Below, in pieces: positions 35,934 through 44,696 of a stretch of DNA of 64,000 nucleotides; within the stretch, counting starts at the first letter, position 1, and each line of letters begins with the position of its first letter. The stretch is from NCBI RefSeq assembly GCF_000717475.1, contig NZ_JPIK01000018.1:132374-196373 (forward strand). Direction: 5' to 3'. The DNA is from Desulfonatronum thiodismutans (GTDB taxonomy: Bacteria; Desulfobacterota; Desulfovibrionia; Desulfovibrionales; Desulfonatronaceae). A program made the translations under genes and the position numbers. The notes below the pieces were generated by a model. It was not told where the DNA came from and did no database searches. It saw nothing but the letters and a program-made list of their open reading frames with translations.

Positions 35934-38114
35934 TCAATCATCCATGGTCAGGAAGTCGGCCATGATGGTCTTCAGGCCGAAGCCGGTGAAGTTGACGCGG
36001 TAGCGGTTGGGGGGGAGGAATTCGACGATTTTGCCGCGGCCGAAGATCTTGTGTCGGCAGTAGCCGAAGGTCTTGGGATCTTTGGGGGCATGGGAAGGTT
36101 GAGCCTCGCCGTCGCCACGATCCGATGGAGCCGACCGCGAGAACGTTTCGGGCGCGGCTAAGCGGGATCCGGACCGGCCGGCCTTGGCTGCGTCGCGGGG
36201 GTTAAGGGTTCCAAGGTAGTCTTCGCGCCATTCCTCATAGCACTCCCGAGGCAGTTCGCTGACGAAGAGGCTCGGCATGGCCGGTTCGCTGCCGCCCTGG
36301 AAGCGGTTGTAGACCGACGAGGGCACGAACAGGCCGAGATAGTCCCGGGCTCGGGTGCAGGCCACGTAGAGCAGGCGGCGTTCCTCTTCCAGGTCGTCGG
36401 CCTTGTCCAGGGCATGCCGGGACGGGAAGCGGCCGTTGACCAGGTCGATGATCAGCACGGACTTCCATTCCAGCCCCTTGGCCGAATGGACCGTGGACAA
36501 AACCACGTAATCCTCCTGCTCGGAATCCACTTCGCCGCCCTCCTCCGGGCTTTCCAGGGTCAGTTCGGCCAGGAAGGCGTCCAGGTCGTCGAAACCCGCC
36601 GCTATCTGCTGGAGTTGGTCCAGCCCGGCCTGGCGGCGGGGGTAGTCGTCCGGATAGCGCTCCTGAAACAGGGGGCGGTAGAATTCCAGGATCCGCTCCA
36701 GGGCCGCGTCCGGAGCGGGCTTTTCCCGGCGCAGGTCATTGATCAGGGCGAAGGCCGCGGCCACGTCCGGAAACTTCTTCTCCACCTGGGCGACCTTCTT
36801 CTGGTCGCCTTCCAGCAGGGCCTTGCAGAACCCGGTACAGGTCTTGGGGCCCAGGCCCTTGACGTGGACCACGGCCCGCTGCCAGGCGGGCAGGTCCGCC
36901 GGGTTGGCGACCAGGCGCAAATAGGCCAGCACGTCCTTGATGTGCGCGGCCTCGGTGAACTTCAGCCCCCCGAACTTGCGAAACCGCAGGCCGATCCTGT
37001 TCAGGAGCATTTCCACGGGATAGGATTGGAAGCCGGCCCGGAAGAGCACGGCAATGTCCCGCAGCCGGCAATCCCTGGACAATTCCAGAATCTTGTCCAC
37101 CACGGCCTTGGCCTGGGTCTGGTCGCTGATGGTGTGGATCAATTGGGGCTTGGGGCCCTCGGCGCGCCGGGAGAAGAGGTTCTTCTCAAATCTGGTGGTC
37201 GCGTTTTTAAGTAGGGCGTTGGTCAGATCCAGAATGGGCTGGGCCGAGCGGTAGTTCTCTTCCAGCCGGACGATGGTCGTGTCCGGATAGGTCTTGGGGA
37301 AGGCCAGAATGTTGCGCACCTCGGCCCCGCGAAAGGCGTAGATGGACTGGGCGTCGTCGCCCACGACCATCATCCCCCGCCCGTCCCCGGCCAGCAATTG
37401 GACCAGCCGGGCCTGGACCCTGTTGGTGTCCTGGAACTCGTCCACCATCACATGGCCGTGGCGCATGCGCAGGAATTCGGCCAGGTCCTCCCGCTCCCGG
37501 AGCAGGCGTTCCAGGTTGAAGAGCAGGTCGTCGTAGTCCATCAGCCCGTGGCGCGGCTTGAACGCGGCATAGGCCTCGGCGATGAGCCGGACGTCCCCGG
37601 CATAGGGCAGCAGATGCGGCGACTCCTGCTCCAGAAGCTGGGCGAGGTCCACTTCCTTGTTCCGGGATTTGCTGATCAGCCCGAGAATGGTCGCTTTTTT
37701 GGGAAAAGCCTTGTCGCCCTTGCCCAGGTTCAGATCGTTGCGGACTTGGCCGAGAACCTCGCGCATGTCCGGGGAATCCATGATCGTGAACCGGTCCGGA
37801 TACCCCAGGGCCGGGGCGTAGCGGCGCAGGACCGAGCTGGCGAAGGAGTGGAAGGTGCCTCCGGCCACGCCCCCCAGTTCCCGCCCGATCAGCCGGGCGG
37901 CCCGGTGCAGCATTTCCTGGGCCGCCTTGCGGGTGAAGGTGAGCAGCAGGATGTTCTCCGGGGCCACGCCCTGCCGGACCAGGTAGGCTAGGCGGTAGGC
38001 GATGGTCCGGGTTTTGCCGCTGCCCGCCCCGGCGATGACCAGGAGCGGCCCCTGGCTGGAGTGCACGGCCTGCCACTGGGCCGGATTAAGCTGCTTTTGA
38101 AAGTCGATGGTCAT
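35934..38114 (-). CDS. UvrD/PcrA-type DNA helicase
   Basis: Superfamily 1A 3'-5' DNA helicase of 726 residues. Motifs in order: Q/GxxG region LNPAQWQAVHSSQGPLLVIAG, motif Ia/I AGAGSGKTRTIAYR near 31, VDEFQDTNRVQ (II) near 225, GDDAQSIYAFRGA (III), LEENYRS (IV), LSTVHSAKGLEWKSV (V) near 545, and YVACTRARDYL (VI). The C-terminal RHKIFGRGKIVEFLPPNRYRVNF is the PcrA-type small beta domain that contacts RNA polymerase in PcrA/UvrD. A second helicase of this class is encoded at 41406, fused to a nuclease. Confidence 0.93.
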   Translation of the reverse strand: MTIDFQKQLNPAQWQAVHSSQGPLLVIAGAGSGKTRTIAYRLAYLVRQGVAPENILLLTFTRKAAQEMLHRAARLIGRELGGVAGGTFHSFASSVLRRYAPALGYPDRFTIMDSPDMREVLGQVRNDLNLGKGDKAFPKKATILGLISKSRNKEVDLAQLLEQESPHLLPYAGDVRLIAEAYAAFKPRHGLMDYDDLLFNLERLLREREDLAEFLRMRHGHVMVDEFQDTNRVQARLVQLLAGDGRGMMVVGDDAQSIYAFRGAEVRNILAFPKTYPDTTIVRLEENYRSAQPILDLTNALLKNATTRFEKNLFSRRAEGPKPQLIHTISDQTQAKAVVDKILELSRDCRLRDIAVLFRAGFQSYPVEMLLNRIGLRFRKFGGLKFTEAAHIKDVLAYLRLVANPADLPAWQRAVVHVKGLGPKTCTGFCKALLEGDQKKVAQVEKKFPDVAAAFALINDLRREKPAPDAALERILEFYRPLFQERYPDDYPRRQAGLDQLQQIAAGFDDLDAFLAELTLESPEEGGEVDSEQEDYVVLSTVHSAKGLEWKSVLIIDLVNGRFPSRHALDKADDLEEERRLLYVACTRARDYLGLFVPSSVYNRFQGGSEPAMPSLFVSELPRECYEEWREDYLGTLNPRDAAKAGRSGSRLAAPETFSRSAPSDRGDGEAQPSHAPKDPKTFGYCRHKIFGRGKIVEFLPPNRYRVNFTGFGLKTIMADFLTMDD

Positions 38115-38159
38115 GGTTGGCGTCCCGGCTCAGCTGAGTGTTGAAAATGTCCTTATCCA

Positions 38160-38285
38160 CAGTCCGTTCAAAAACCCCAAGTGCAAGAAGCAAGAAAAGT
38201 GCAAGGTCGAAGCGTATTTATTCATACGTGAGAGCTTGAACTTTTTGCAGCGACGCAGCAATTGAGGGTTTTTCAACGGACTGTC
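38160..38285. repeat. Dispersed palindromic repeat, family 1 copy B
   Basis: Outer arms CAGTCCGTTCAAAAACCCC (38160) and GGGTTTTTCAACGGACTG (38266-38283) enclose a core GTCGAAGCGTATTTATTCAT also found in copies A and C. The right end overlaps the stop codon of the phosphodiesterase gene (38284-38286), the same arrangement as copy A at aapJ. No coding capacity. Confidence 0.88.
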
Positions 38286-39684
38286 ACCGGGAAAGAATCA
38301 GTTTGCGGCTTACGTCAAAGTGCTCCAGGACCAGCCGGCCCACGTCCCGGACCCGTTTTGGGCCGGAATGAGTATCGGGCTCGTCGCCGGGCTGTATTTC
38401 GGGCGGGTCGGAATCGTAGAAAAACGCATCGTCCGGCGTATGGCAGCCCTGGCGGTCCTCCTTGCCGAAGACGCGGGTCTGGTCGAACTTGGCCCGGAGG
38501 GAAAAGCCCCGGTGGGGGACGCAGATCAGGTCCGGAACCGCCGGGTCGGACGGGGACGCTCCTCGCGTCGTCACGCCCGAAAGACTTTCGGGAGCGCATT
38601 CCGGATAGGCTTCCCGCCAGGAAAGCACGTCGCGGATCACCGGTCGGCCCTGCCACTCCAGGCGCGTCAGTCCGGCCCTGATCCGCTCTTCCAGGCTCGC
38701 GGCCTCGTCCGGCCCGACCCGGCCGCGGCCGAAGCGGGAAGTATGCAGATAAATCCGGCCAGGGTCCAGGGCAAAGGCCCGGCTTTGGGCGGAGATGATC
38801 CCGGCGTCCAGTTCGTGGCGCGGCGGTCCGTCGGTGACCAGCAGGCCCTGTTCCCGCAGCCAGGCGTTCAGGTCCGCCTCCATGGTCAGGGCGGTGAAGC
38901 CGTGGTCCGCCAGGACCAGCAGCCGCTTGGGCTCCGGAAGCGCGGCAAAGCGCTCCAGCACGTCCCCCACCAGTTCGTCCCAGCGGCGCAAGAAATCCAG
39001 GCTGGGGCCGTGCCAGGGGTGCGCGGGGTCTTCCAGGGCCGGGAAAAGAAAGTGTCCCAGACGGTCTGTTTCCGTGAGCACGAAGACGAACAGGTCCCAG
39101 GCCAGGTCGGGCCAAAGCAGGTTCAGGGCGGCCCGCCTGCCGCGCAGGGCGCGGTCAAGCTCCGACAGCAGATAGCCCGGGTCCGGACCGCTTCGGGTGG
39201 TGTCCGCTTCCAGGACGTACCCGGCGCAGCGCAACTGGTGGGCCAGAAAGGGCGGAAAAACCGCCAGGTTCAGGTCGTGGGCCACGAAGCCGGACACCAG
39301 CATGCCCTTGATGGGCCGGGCCGGATAGGTGTTGGGCAGGTTGATCACCCGGCTGGTCAGGCCGTGGTCGCCCAGGCGGTCGAACAGGGTCCGGGCCCGG
39401 ACCTGGGAGAAGTCCGCGAACCTTATCGCGTAGTCCTGGGGATCAAGCCGGGTGAAGCCGAAAATGCCGTGCTCCTCCGGCCCGGCGGCGGTGAAAAAGG
39501 AGGTCCAATTCACCGGCGAGAGTTCCGGCAGCTCGGCCAGGATGGGGCGGGCTTGGGGAGTCAGGGCGATGCGGGCCAAGTTGGGCAGATGTCCGGCTCG
39601 GCACAGGCGGCAGGCCGTGGAGTACGGGAGGCCGTCCAGGCCGAGGACGATCAGTCTGGGACGGCGGGGAGTCGGGTCGTGCAT
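38284..39684 (-). CDS. Alkaline-phosphatase-superfamily phosphodiesterase
   Basis: Metal-dependent phosphodiesterase/nucleotide pyrophosphatase-like protein of 466 residues. The N-terminal LIVLGLDGLPYSTACRL supplies the first metal aspartate; SPVNWTSFFTAAGPEEHGIFGF near residue 55 holds the nucleophile (Thr/Ser in 'PxxTxPxxxSxxTG'-type blocks); ETDRLGHFLFP near 210 and LVLADHGFTAL near 265 carry the remaining Asp/His ligands. No signal peptide is evident. The substrate is not deducible. The stop codon lies in the repeat copy downstream. Confidence 0.82.
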   Translation of the reverse strand: MHDPTPRRPRLIVLGLDGLPYSTACRLCRAGHLPNLARIALTPQARPILAELPELSPVNWTSFFTAAGPEEHGIFGFTRLDPQDYAIRFADFSQVRARTLFDRLGDHGLTSRVINLPNTYPARPIKGMLVSGFVAHDLNLAVFPPFLAHQLRCAGYVLEADTTRSGPDPGYLLSELDRALRGRRAALNLLWPDLAWDLFVFVLTETDRLGHFLFPALEDPAHPWHGPSLDFLRRWDELVGDVLERFAALPEPKRLLVLADHGFTALTMEADLNAWLREQGLLVTDGPPRHELDAGIISAQSRAFALDPGRIYLHTSRFGRGRVGPDEAASLEERIRAGLTRLEWQGRPVIRDVLSWREAYPECAPESLSGVTTRGASPSDPAVPDLICVPHRGFSLRAKFDQTRVFGKEDRQGCHTPDDAFFYDSDPPEIQPGDEPDTHSGPKRVRDVGRLVLEHFDVSRKLILSR

Positions 39685-39755
39685 GGCCGGGCCTTGTACA
39701 CGGTCCGGCCCGCGCCGTCATCCGGTGCGAGGTTCCGCAACGTCCATGAAGCAGT

Positions 39756-39848
39756 TCCAATCGAAATCCAAATCGAAATCGAAGAAAGGTTGCCGTTTCT
39801 AATGCATCGATTTCGATCACGATTTCGATTTCGATTTGGATCAGGCTC
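39756..39848. repeat. AATCGAA-rich inverted repeat, copy 2
   Basis: Left arm CCAATCGAAATCCAAATCGA (39758) and right arm made of TTTCGATTTCGATTTGG-type units (39820-39841) are complementary around a ~30-base centre. The design and units match 2254-2380, although the two copies differ in detail. It lies about 115 bases upstream of the 52-residue peptide gene. Confidence 0.7.
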
Positions 39849-39964
39849 CGATATGTGCGGGATAGAGGTCAAATACTCCCGCGGGTCTTCAGCCGTTCTT
39901 GACATTTGCCTGGACATTGACCAAACACCACGCATGTGAACTTAATTACAAAGGAGACGACCTT

Positions 39965-40123
39965 ATGGGCATTACGGAAATCATCCCCACTTTGATCGCC
40001 AACGCGGCCAAGGAAGCCGATCTTTCCAGCGTAATCGGAGTCGGGTTCATCTTCACCTATCTGACCGTGATCGTGATCACCGCGCTTGTCCGCATCAAGC
40101 AGGGCAAGCACATGGATCACTAA
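39965..40123 (+). CDS. 52-residue single-span membrane peptide
   Basis: Small protein with AAGGAG eight bases before the ATG. An amphipathic start (MGITEIIPTLIANAAKEADL) is followed by one hydrophobic span (SSVIGVGFIFTYLTVIVITALV) and a basic tail RIKQGKHMDH. The layout recalls small subunits of membrane transporters such as OadG-like peptides, but no partner transporter gene is adjacent. TTGACA at 39899-39904 could be its -35 box; the matching -10 is weak. Real expression is likely from the strong ribosome-binding site. Confidence 0.65.
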   Translation: MGITEIIPTLIANAAKEADLSSVIGVGFIFTYLTVIVITALVRIKQGKHMDH

Positions 40124-40256
40124 TCGCTTCTTGTCTTCAATCCGGCCTTAAGGGCGCCCAGCCCAAAGGGGCTTGGGCGGCGATTTGGCCCCTCGGTCCA
40201 CGGCCAAAGCTTCATCCGTGCGGGCGGGGGGCTTTTGTCGTTTGGGCGTCCCCATG

Positions 40257-40459
40257 GCAGTCCGTTGAAAAACCCCAATTGCTGCGTCGCTGCAAAAAGT
40301 TCAAACTCTCACGTATGAATAAATACGCTTCGACCTTGATTCGATTGCCAGGACGGCAATCGAAAATGTGGTGCTGCCACAGCCCGCAGGGGCCGGACAC
40401 AGGACGTGTCCGGATAGCTTTTTTTGCTCCTTGCACTTGGGGTTTTTGAACGGACTGCC
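40257..40459. repeat. Dispersed palindromic repeat, family 1 copy C (interrupted)
   Basis: Inverted orientation relative to copy B. CAGTCCGTTGAAAAACCCCA (40258) through the core TCACGTATGAATAAATACGC, then, after TTCGACCTTG, the match breaks and resumes at CTTGCACTTGGGGTTTTTG (40430), ending near 40459. The ~90 bases in between form a separate hairpin array (40340-40426). Copies B and C are nearly identical outside the insertion. Confidence 0.88.
40340..40426. other. Four-hairpin array with AGGAC loops inside repeat copy C
   Basis: Four contiguous hairpins: 40340-40364 (10-bp stem, loop AGGAC), 40367-40381 (TGTGG/CCACA), 40382-40393 (GCCC/GGGC) and 40393-40413 (8-bp stem, loop AGGAC). A T7 run follows at 40420-40426. 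The first and last share the loop AGGAC, each with GGA exposed. The whole resembles a small terminated RNA or a mobile hairpin cassette; GGA-in-loop hairpins are also the CsrA/RsmA recognition form. Strand assumed plus because of the T-run. Confidence 0.6.
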
Positions 40460-40512
40460 GGATAAGGACTTTTTCAACACTCAGATAGCTTCCGACACCA
40501 ACGGGAATCGCC

Positions 40513-41409
40513 ATGCAATTGCGACTCAGCGCCATGCGGCGGGAGAATTTCGCTTCGGGGCAGCGTCTGGCCGTGGTTTGCGGCCGGGACCTGGAGCCGG
40601 ATGCGGCTTCGGGCCTGTTTCCCGGTTCCTATCTGATCGCTGAAACGCCGCCGTTGCCCGGCGTGGGCGTTGTCTTGACCCGGCCCGGCCAGGTCGGGAG
40701 CCTTCAGGTGCTGGGCACGTTCCGCCGGCCGGACCCCGTGGCTGGCCTGCCGAGCCGGGAAGGGCGATGGGTCCAGGTGCTGGAGGCGTTCCAAATCGAA
40801 CCGGGAGGGCAATCCTGGACCGCGACCAAATGCGGCCACAGTCTGGCCTGGATCACGCTGAGCGACAAAGGCTACGCCGGACTCCGCGAGGACCGGGCCG
40901 GACCGCTGATCGTCGAGGTCCTGGACAAACAGTCCGGCGGTCCCTTGGAACTGGCCTGGGCCCAGGGATTTCTGCTTCCCGACGAGCCCGGAAGGCTGCG
41001 CTCGCTGCTCACGGAACTGGCTCTGGAACAGGGCTTCGACCTGATCGTGACCACCGGAGGCACCGGGGTCGCGCCCCGGGACACCACCCCGGAGACCACC
41101 CTGGCCGTGATTGAAAAGCGTTTGCCCGGCATGGAAGCGGCCATGCTCCAGGCCAGCCTGCGCAAGACCCCGCATGCCGTAATTTCCAGGGCCGTGGTCG
41201 GCATTCTCGGACGCGCCCTGATCATCAACCTGCCGGGTTCGCCCAAGGCGGTTCGGGAGAATCTCGAAGCCCTGCTGCCCGCCCTGGATCACGCCCTGGC
41301 CAAGCTCCAGGGCGATCTCTCGGACTGCGCCACGGCGCATCCCTTGAACTGCGCCACGGCGCATTCAAACGACGTCTCCCCCAACAATCACCCAGTGATT
41401 CCCGAATGA
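40513..41409 (+). CDS. MogA/MoaB-like molybdopterin-binding protein
   Basis: Protein of 298 residues with a MoCF-type domain at ~110-265: HSLAWITLSDKGYAGLREDR, FDLIVTTGGTGVAPRDTTPE (the molybdopterin-binding TTGGTG block near residue 175), RLPGMEAAMLQASLRKTPHAVISRAVVGI and INLPGSPKAVRENL. MogA adenylylates molybdopterin before metal insertion. The first ~110 residues are an extra small beta-rich domain not present in E. coli MogA; related N-terminal extensions occur in sulfate reducers. Its stop overlaps the start of the next gene (ATGA). Confidence 0.85.
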   Translation: MQLRLSAMRRENFASGQRLAVVCGRDLEPDAASGLFPGSYLIAETPPLPGVGVVLTRPGQVGSLQVLGTFRRPDPVAGLPSREGRWVQVLEAFQIEPGGQSWTATKCGHSLAWITLSDKGYAGLREDRAGPLIVEVLDKQSGGPLELAWAQGFLLPDEPGRLRSLLTELALEQGFDLIVTTGGTGVAPRDTTPETTLAVIEKRLPGMEAAMLQASLRKTPHAVISRAVVGILGRALIINLPGSPKAVRENLEALLPALDHALAKLQGDLSDCATAHPLNCATAHSNDVSPNNHPVIPE

Positions 41410-44400
41410 CCTCCGACCTGTTCCGCGCGGACCTGCACATCCACTCCCGGTATTCCCGGGCCACCAGCCGCGGCCTGACGCCAAGCCACCTGGCCGCCTG
41501 GGCCCGGGTCAAAGGCCTGGACGTGGTGGCCACCGGGGACTTCACCCACCCGGGATGGCTGCAAGAGCTGGAGGAAAGCCTGGAAGAGGACGGCTCCGGA
41601 CTGCTGGTTCCCCGCCGGGAGGCGGACCTCTCGGCGGAGATTCCCTGGCTGGAGTCCGTTGCTCCGGCTCGCGGCCCAAGTCCGGTCCGGTTCATGCTCT
41701 CCGCGGAAATCAGCACCATCTACAAACGCGCGGGCCGGGTGCGCAAGGTCCACCATCTGGTGTACGTTCCCGGCCTGGAGCAGGCCAGGGCGTTGAACGC
41801 CAAGCTGGGTCAAATCGGCAATCTGGGCTCGGACGGGCGGCCCATCCTTGGCCTGGACTCGCGCCATCTCCTGGAAATGGTCCTGGAACTGCACCCCCGG
41901 GCCTTCCTCGTTCCCGCGCATATCTGGACGCCCTGGTTTTCCCTGTTCGGCTCCAAGTCCGGCTTCGACGCCATTGAGGAGTGCTACGGAGAACTGTCCT
42001 CGGAAATTTTCGCCCTGGAGACCGGGCTGTCCTCGGACCCGGTCATGAACTGGCAGTGGAGCGCCCTGGACCGCTTCCGGATGATTTCCAATTCCGACGC
42101 CCATTCCGGCGAGAAGCTGGCCCGGGAGGCCAACATGTTCCGCGGCGAACCGAGCTTCGAGGGCATGTACCAGGCCCTGCGGGGCGAAGGGGAGAGCCAT
42201 GCCTTTCTGGGCACGGTGGAGTTCTTCCCCGAGGAGGGCAAGTATCATCTGGACGGGCATCGCAAATGCGACGTGGTTCTGTCCCCCGGGGAAGCCAAGG
42301 CCCGGGGCAATATCTGCCCGGTCTGCGGCCAGCCCCTGACTTTGGGCGTGCTGCACCGGGTGCTGGAGCTGGCCGATCGGGAACAGCCACTCCAGCCTCC
42401 GAATCAGCCCGGATTTCAGTCCCTGGTGCCTCTGGTGGAGCTGGTGGCGGAGATTCTGGGCAAGGGCCCGGCCACCAAGACCGTGCGCCGGGAGTACGCG
42501 GCCCTGGTCGCGGGCTACGGCCCGGAGCTGGACATTCTCGGTGAATTGCCCCTGGACGATATCGCCCGTCGTCGCCCTGCCCTGGCCGAATCGCTGCGCC
42601 GGATGCGTCAGGGCCGCGTACTGCGCCAATCCGGATATGACGGCCATTTCGGTACGATTTCCATGTTTACGCCCCAGGAGCAGCGGGAACTGCGGCGGGG
42701 TCGCGCTTTTTTCGCGACGTCGCCAGTGGATGCCCGGCCCGTGGGTGTTTGGCCTGGAGCTTCCGAGCCGGAATCTCCCTATGGAGCCGAGGCTCCATCG
42801 CGGCTTCCTTCGGAAGCTTCCGGCATGGATACACGGCCCGAAGCCCGGATGGAGTTCAACGCCGAGCAGGACCGGGCCCTGCGGGCCGGGCCGCGGCCGG
42901 TGCTGGTTCTGGCCGGGCCGGGCACGGGCAAGACCAGGACCTTGATGGGTCGGATCGTCTATTTGTTGCAAAAAGGGGAGCAGCCCCGGCGGATGCTGGT
43001 GGTCACCTTCACCCGACGGGCGGCCAACGAACTCCGCGAACGACTGATTGCCACCCAGGGCGAGGAAGAGGCCCTGCCCCAGGCGGATACCCTGCATGCC
43101 GCGGCCTACGAGGTCTGGACCAGGGTTCAGGGCGAGGCCCCGGTGCTGCTCTCCGAGGACGCAGCCCGGCGGGTTTTCGCCGCTGCCAATCCGGAACTCG
43201 GTCCGGCCGGGGTGAAGCAGGCCTGGAATGATCTCTCCCGGGCCAGGGAAGGCCGTGTGGTGCCAGGCCCAGGTTTTGGCCCAGGTTTTGGCCCCGGTGA
43301 GGACGACGAGAGTGCGGCGGAAAGAGCGGAGCTTGCGGCCCGGTACGCCCGCCAGAAGCAGGACTGGAACCTGGTCGATTACACGGACCTGCTGGAGTTC
43401 TGGCTGGCCCAGGCCATCGGGGAACGGGCCCATCACCCCTATGCGCACATCCTGGTGGACGAGGTGCAGGACCTTTCCCGGTTGCAGTGGGAGCTGCTTC
43501 AGGCCCTCGCCCCCCAGGACGGATCCGGGTTCTGGGCCATCGGCGACCCCCGTCAGAGCATCTACGGCTTCCGGGGCGCGGTGGAGGACATCGCCGCGAC
43601 CATGCGGGCTCGCTGGCCCGATCTGGAAGTCGTCTCCCTGAGCCGAAACTACCGCTCCGCGGAAAATCTGGTTCGGCTCTCTGGAATGGTCTTTCCGGGC
43701 GTGCAAGGCCTGTTGGCCGAGAATCCGCGTCCGGGGCGGATCGCCCTGTTTCAGGCCTCCAGCGCGGCCCGGGAGGCCGCCTGGATCGCCGACCAAACCC
43801 GGACGCTGTTGGGCGGGAGCGCCCATTGGGAAGCGGATCGGGGAGCCCAGGGCGGCCTGAGTCCCGGAGACGTGGCGGTGCTGGTCCGGATCAAGGCCTT
43901 GATCCCGCCCATGGTTCAGGCCATGCAGCGCCGTGGGATCCCCTGTTCCGCGCCCGAAACCGAGCCGTTCTGGAAGGAACCCCGGGTCGCTCTGCTGCTA
44001 CAGGCTGCCTCGGAACTGCTGGGGCTCGGTCGGGCGGAGGATGCCGATCAGGACGTCCTTACACAGCATGTTCAGGGTCATGTTTTGGAGCAGGCCCTGG
44101 TACAGGGGCCCGTGGCGCTGGCGGCGCACCTGCAGGAGGTGCCGCCCTTTGACCGGCTGTTCTGGCAAGGCAAGGAATTTTTGCGCCTCAAGGAGGCCTA
44201 CGCCCGGCACAAGGGCTGGGCCGGATTGCTGACCTGGATCAACTTCCACACCGAACTGGAACTGGTCCGCGCCCGGGCCGAAACCGTCCAGGTGATGACC
44301 CTGCACGCCTCCAAGGGGCTGGAGTTCGAAGCCGTCTTTTTACCGGCCCTGGAGGACGGCCTGCTGCCCATGGTGGGGCTGGGGCAGTTGGGCGGTCGGG

Positions 44401-44696
44401 ATGCCGGGGAACCGCCCCAGGAAGGCGTTCTTGGTCAGCCGTCCAGTGCGCCACTCAGTTCGCCATCCAGTTTTATTGGGGACCTGGAAGAGGAGCGACG
44501 GCTGTTCTATGTCGGATTGACCAGGGCCAGGCAATGGCTGTTTCTCAGCCACGCGGAAAAACGCAATCTGTTCGGTCGAACCCTGCGGCTCAAGCCGTCG
44601 CGTTTTCTGGGGGATCTGCCCCGAGACGAGATGCGGTGCAGCAAGACCGTGCAACAGGTGGTCCGGCGGGAAAAGCGGATGACGTTATTTTCTTGA
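41406..44696 (+). CDS. EndoQ-like PHP nuclease fused to UvrD-type helicase
   Basis: A 1096-residue DNA-repair fusion. Residues 1-~410 match the PHP-type endonuclease Q family, which nicks 5' of deaminated bases: RADLHIHSRYSRATS, VVATGDFTHPGWL, LSAEISTIYKRAGRVRKVHH, VPAHIWTPWFSLFGSKSGF, ISNSDAHSGEKLAREAN, and a zinc knuckle HRKCDV...CPVCGQPL. Residues ~480-1096 are a UvrD/Rep helicase: LAGPGTGKTRTLMG, VDEVQDLSRLQWELL, IGDPRQSIYGFRGA, LSRNYRSAENL, MTLHASKGLEFEAVFLP, YVGLTRARQWLF. A variable linker lies at ~430-480. Metal ligands and Walker residues look intact in both halves. Confidence 0.9.
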   Translation: MTSDLFRADLHIHSRYSRATSRGLTPSHLAAWARVKGLDVVATGDFTHPGWLQELEESLEEDGSGLLVPRREADLSAEIPWLESVAPARGPSPVRFMLSAEISTIYKRAGRVRKVHHLVYVPGLEQARALNAKLGQIGNLGSDGRPILGLDSRHLLEMVLELHPRAFLVPAHIWTPWFSLFGSKSGFDAIEECYGELSSEIFALETGLSSDPVMNWQWSALDRFRMISNSDAHSGEKLAREANMFRGEPSFEGMYQALRGEGESHAFLGTVEFFPEEGKYHLDGHRKCDVVLSPGEAKARGNICPVCGQPLTLGVLHRVLELADREQPLQPPNQPGFQSLVPLVELVAEILGKGPATKTVRREYAALVAGYGPELDILGELPLDDIARRRPALAESLRRMRQGRVLRQSGYDGHFGTISMFTPQEQRELRRGRAFFATSPVDARPVGVWPGASEPESPYGAEAPSRLPSEASGMDTRPEARMEFNAEQDRALRAGPRPVLVLAGPGTGKTRTLMGRIVYLLQKGEQPRRMLVVTFTRRAANELRERLIATQGEEEALPQADTLHAAAYEVWTRVQGEAPVLLSEDAARRVFAAANPELGPAGVKQAWNDLSRAREGRVVPGPGFGPGFGPGEDDESAAERAELAARYARQKQDWNLVDYTDLLEFWLAQAIGERAHHPYAHILVDEVQDLSRLQWELLQALAPQDGSGFWAIGDPRQSIYGFRGAVEDIAATMRARWPDLEVVSLSRNYRSAENLVRLSGMVFPGVQGLLAENPRPGRIALFQASSAAREAAWIADQTRTLLGGSAHWEADRGAQGGLSPGDVAVLVRIKALIPPMVQAMQRRGIPCSAPETEPFWKEPRVALLLQAASELLGLGRAEDADQDVLTQHVQGHVLEQALVQGPVALAAHLQEVPPFDRLFWQGKEFLRLKEAYARHKGWAGLLTWINFHTELELVRARAETVQVMTLHASKGLEFEAVFLPALEDGLLPMVGLGQLGGRDAGEPPQEGVLGQPSSAPLSSPSSFIGDLEEERRLFYVGLTRARQWLFLSHAEKRNLFGRTLRLKPSRFLGDLPRDEMRCSKTVQQVVRREKRMTLFS

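Noticed and set aside
35934..38114. UvrD helicase as the missing GajB partner of the OLD-like ATPase.
   Set aside because: It is about 2 kb away, on the opposite strand, GC-rich like the genome core, and has a full PcrA-type architecture with the C-terminal Tudor-like domain.
41388..43826. An 812-codon open frame on the minus strand.
   Set aside because: It is antisense to the PHP-UvrD fusion, is low in complexity (Gly/Pro/Gln/His-rich) and shows no motifs; it is a by-product of GC-rich codon use.
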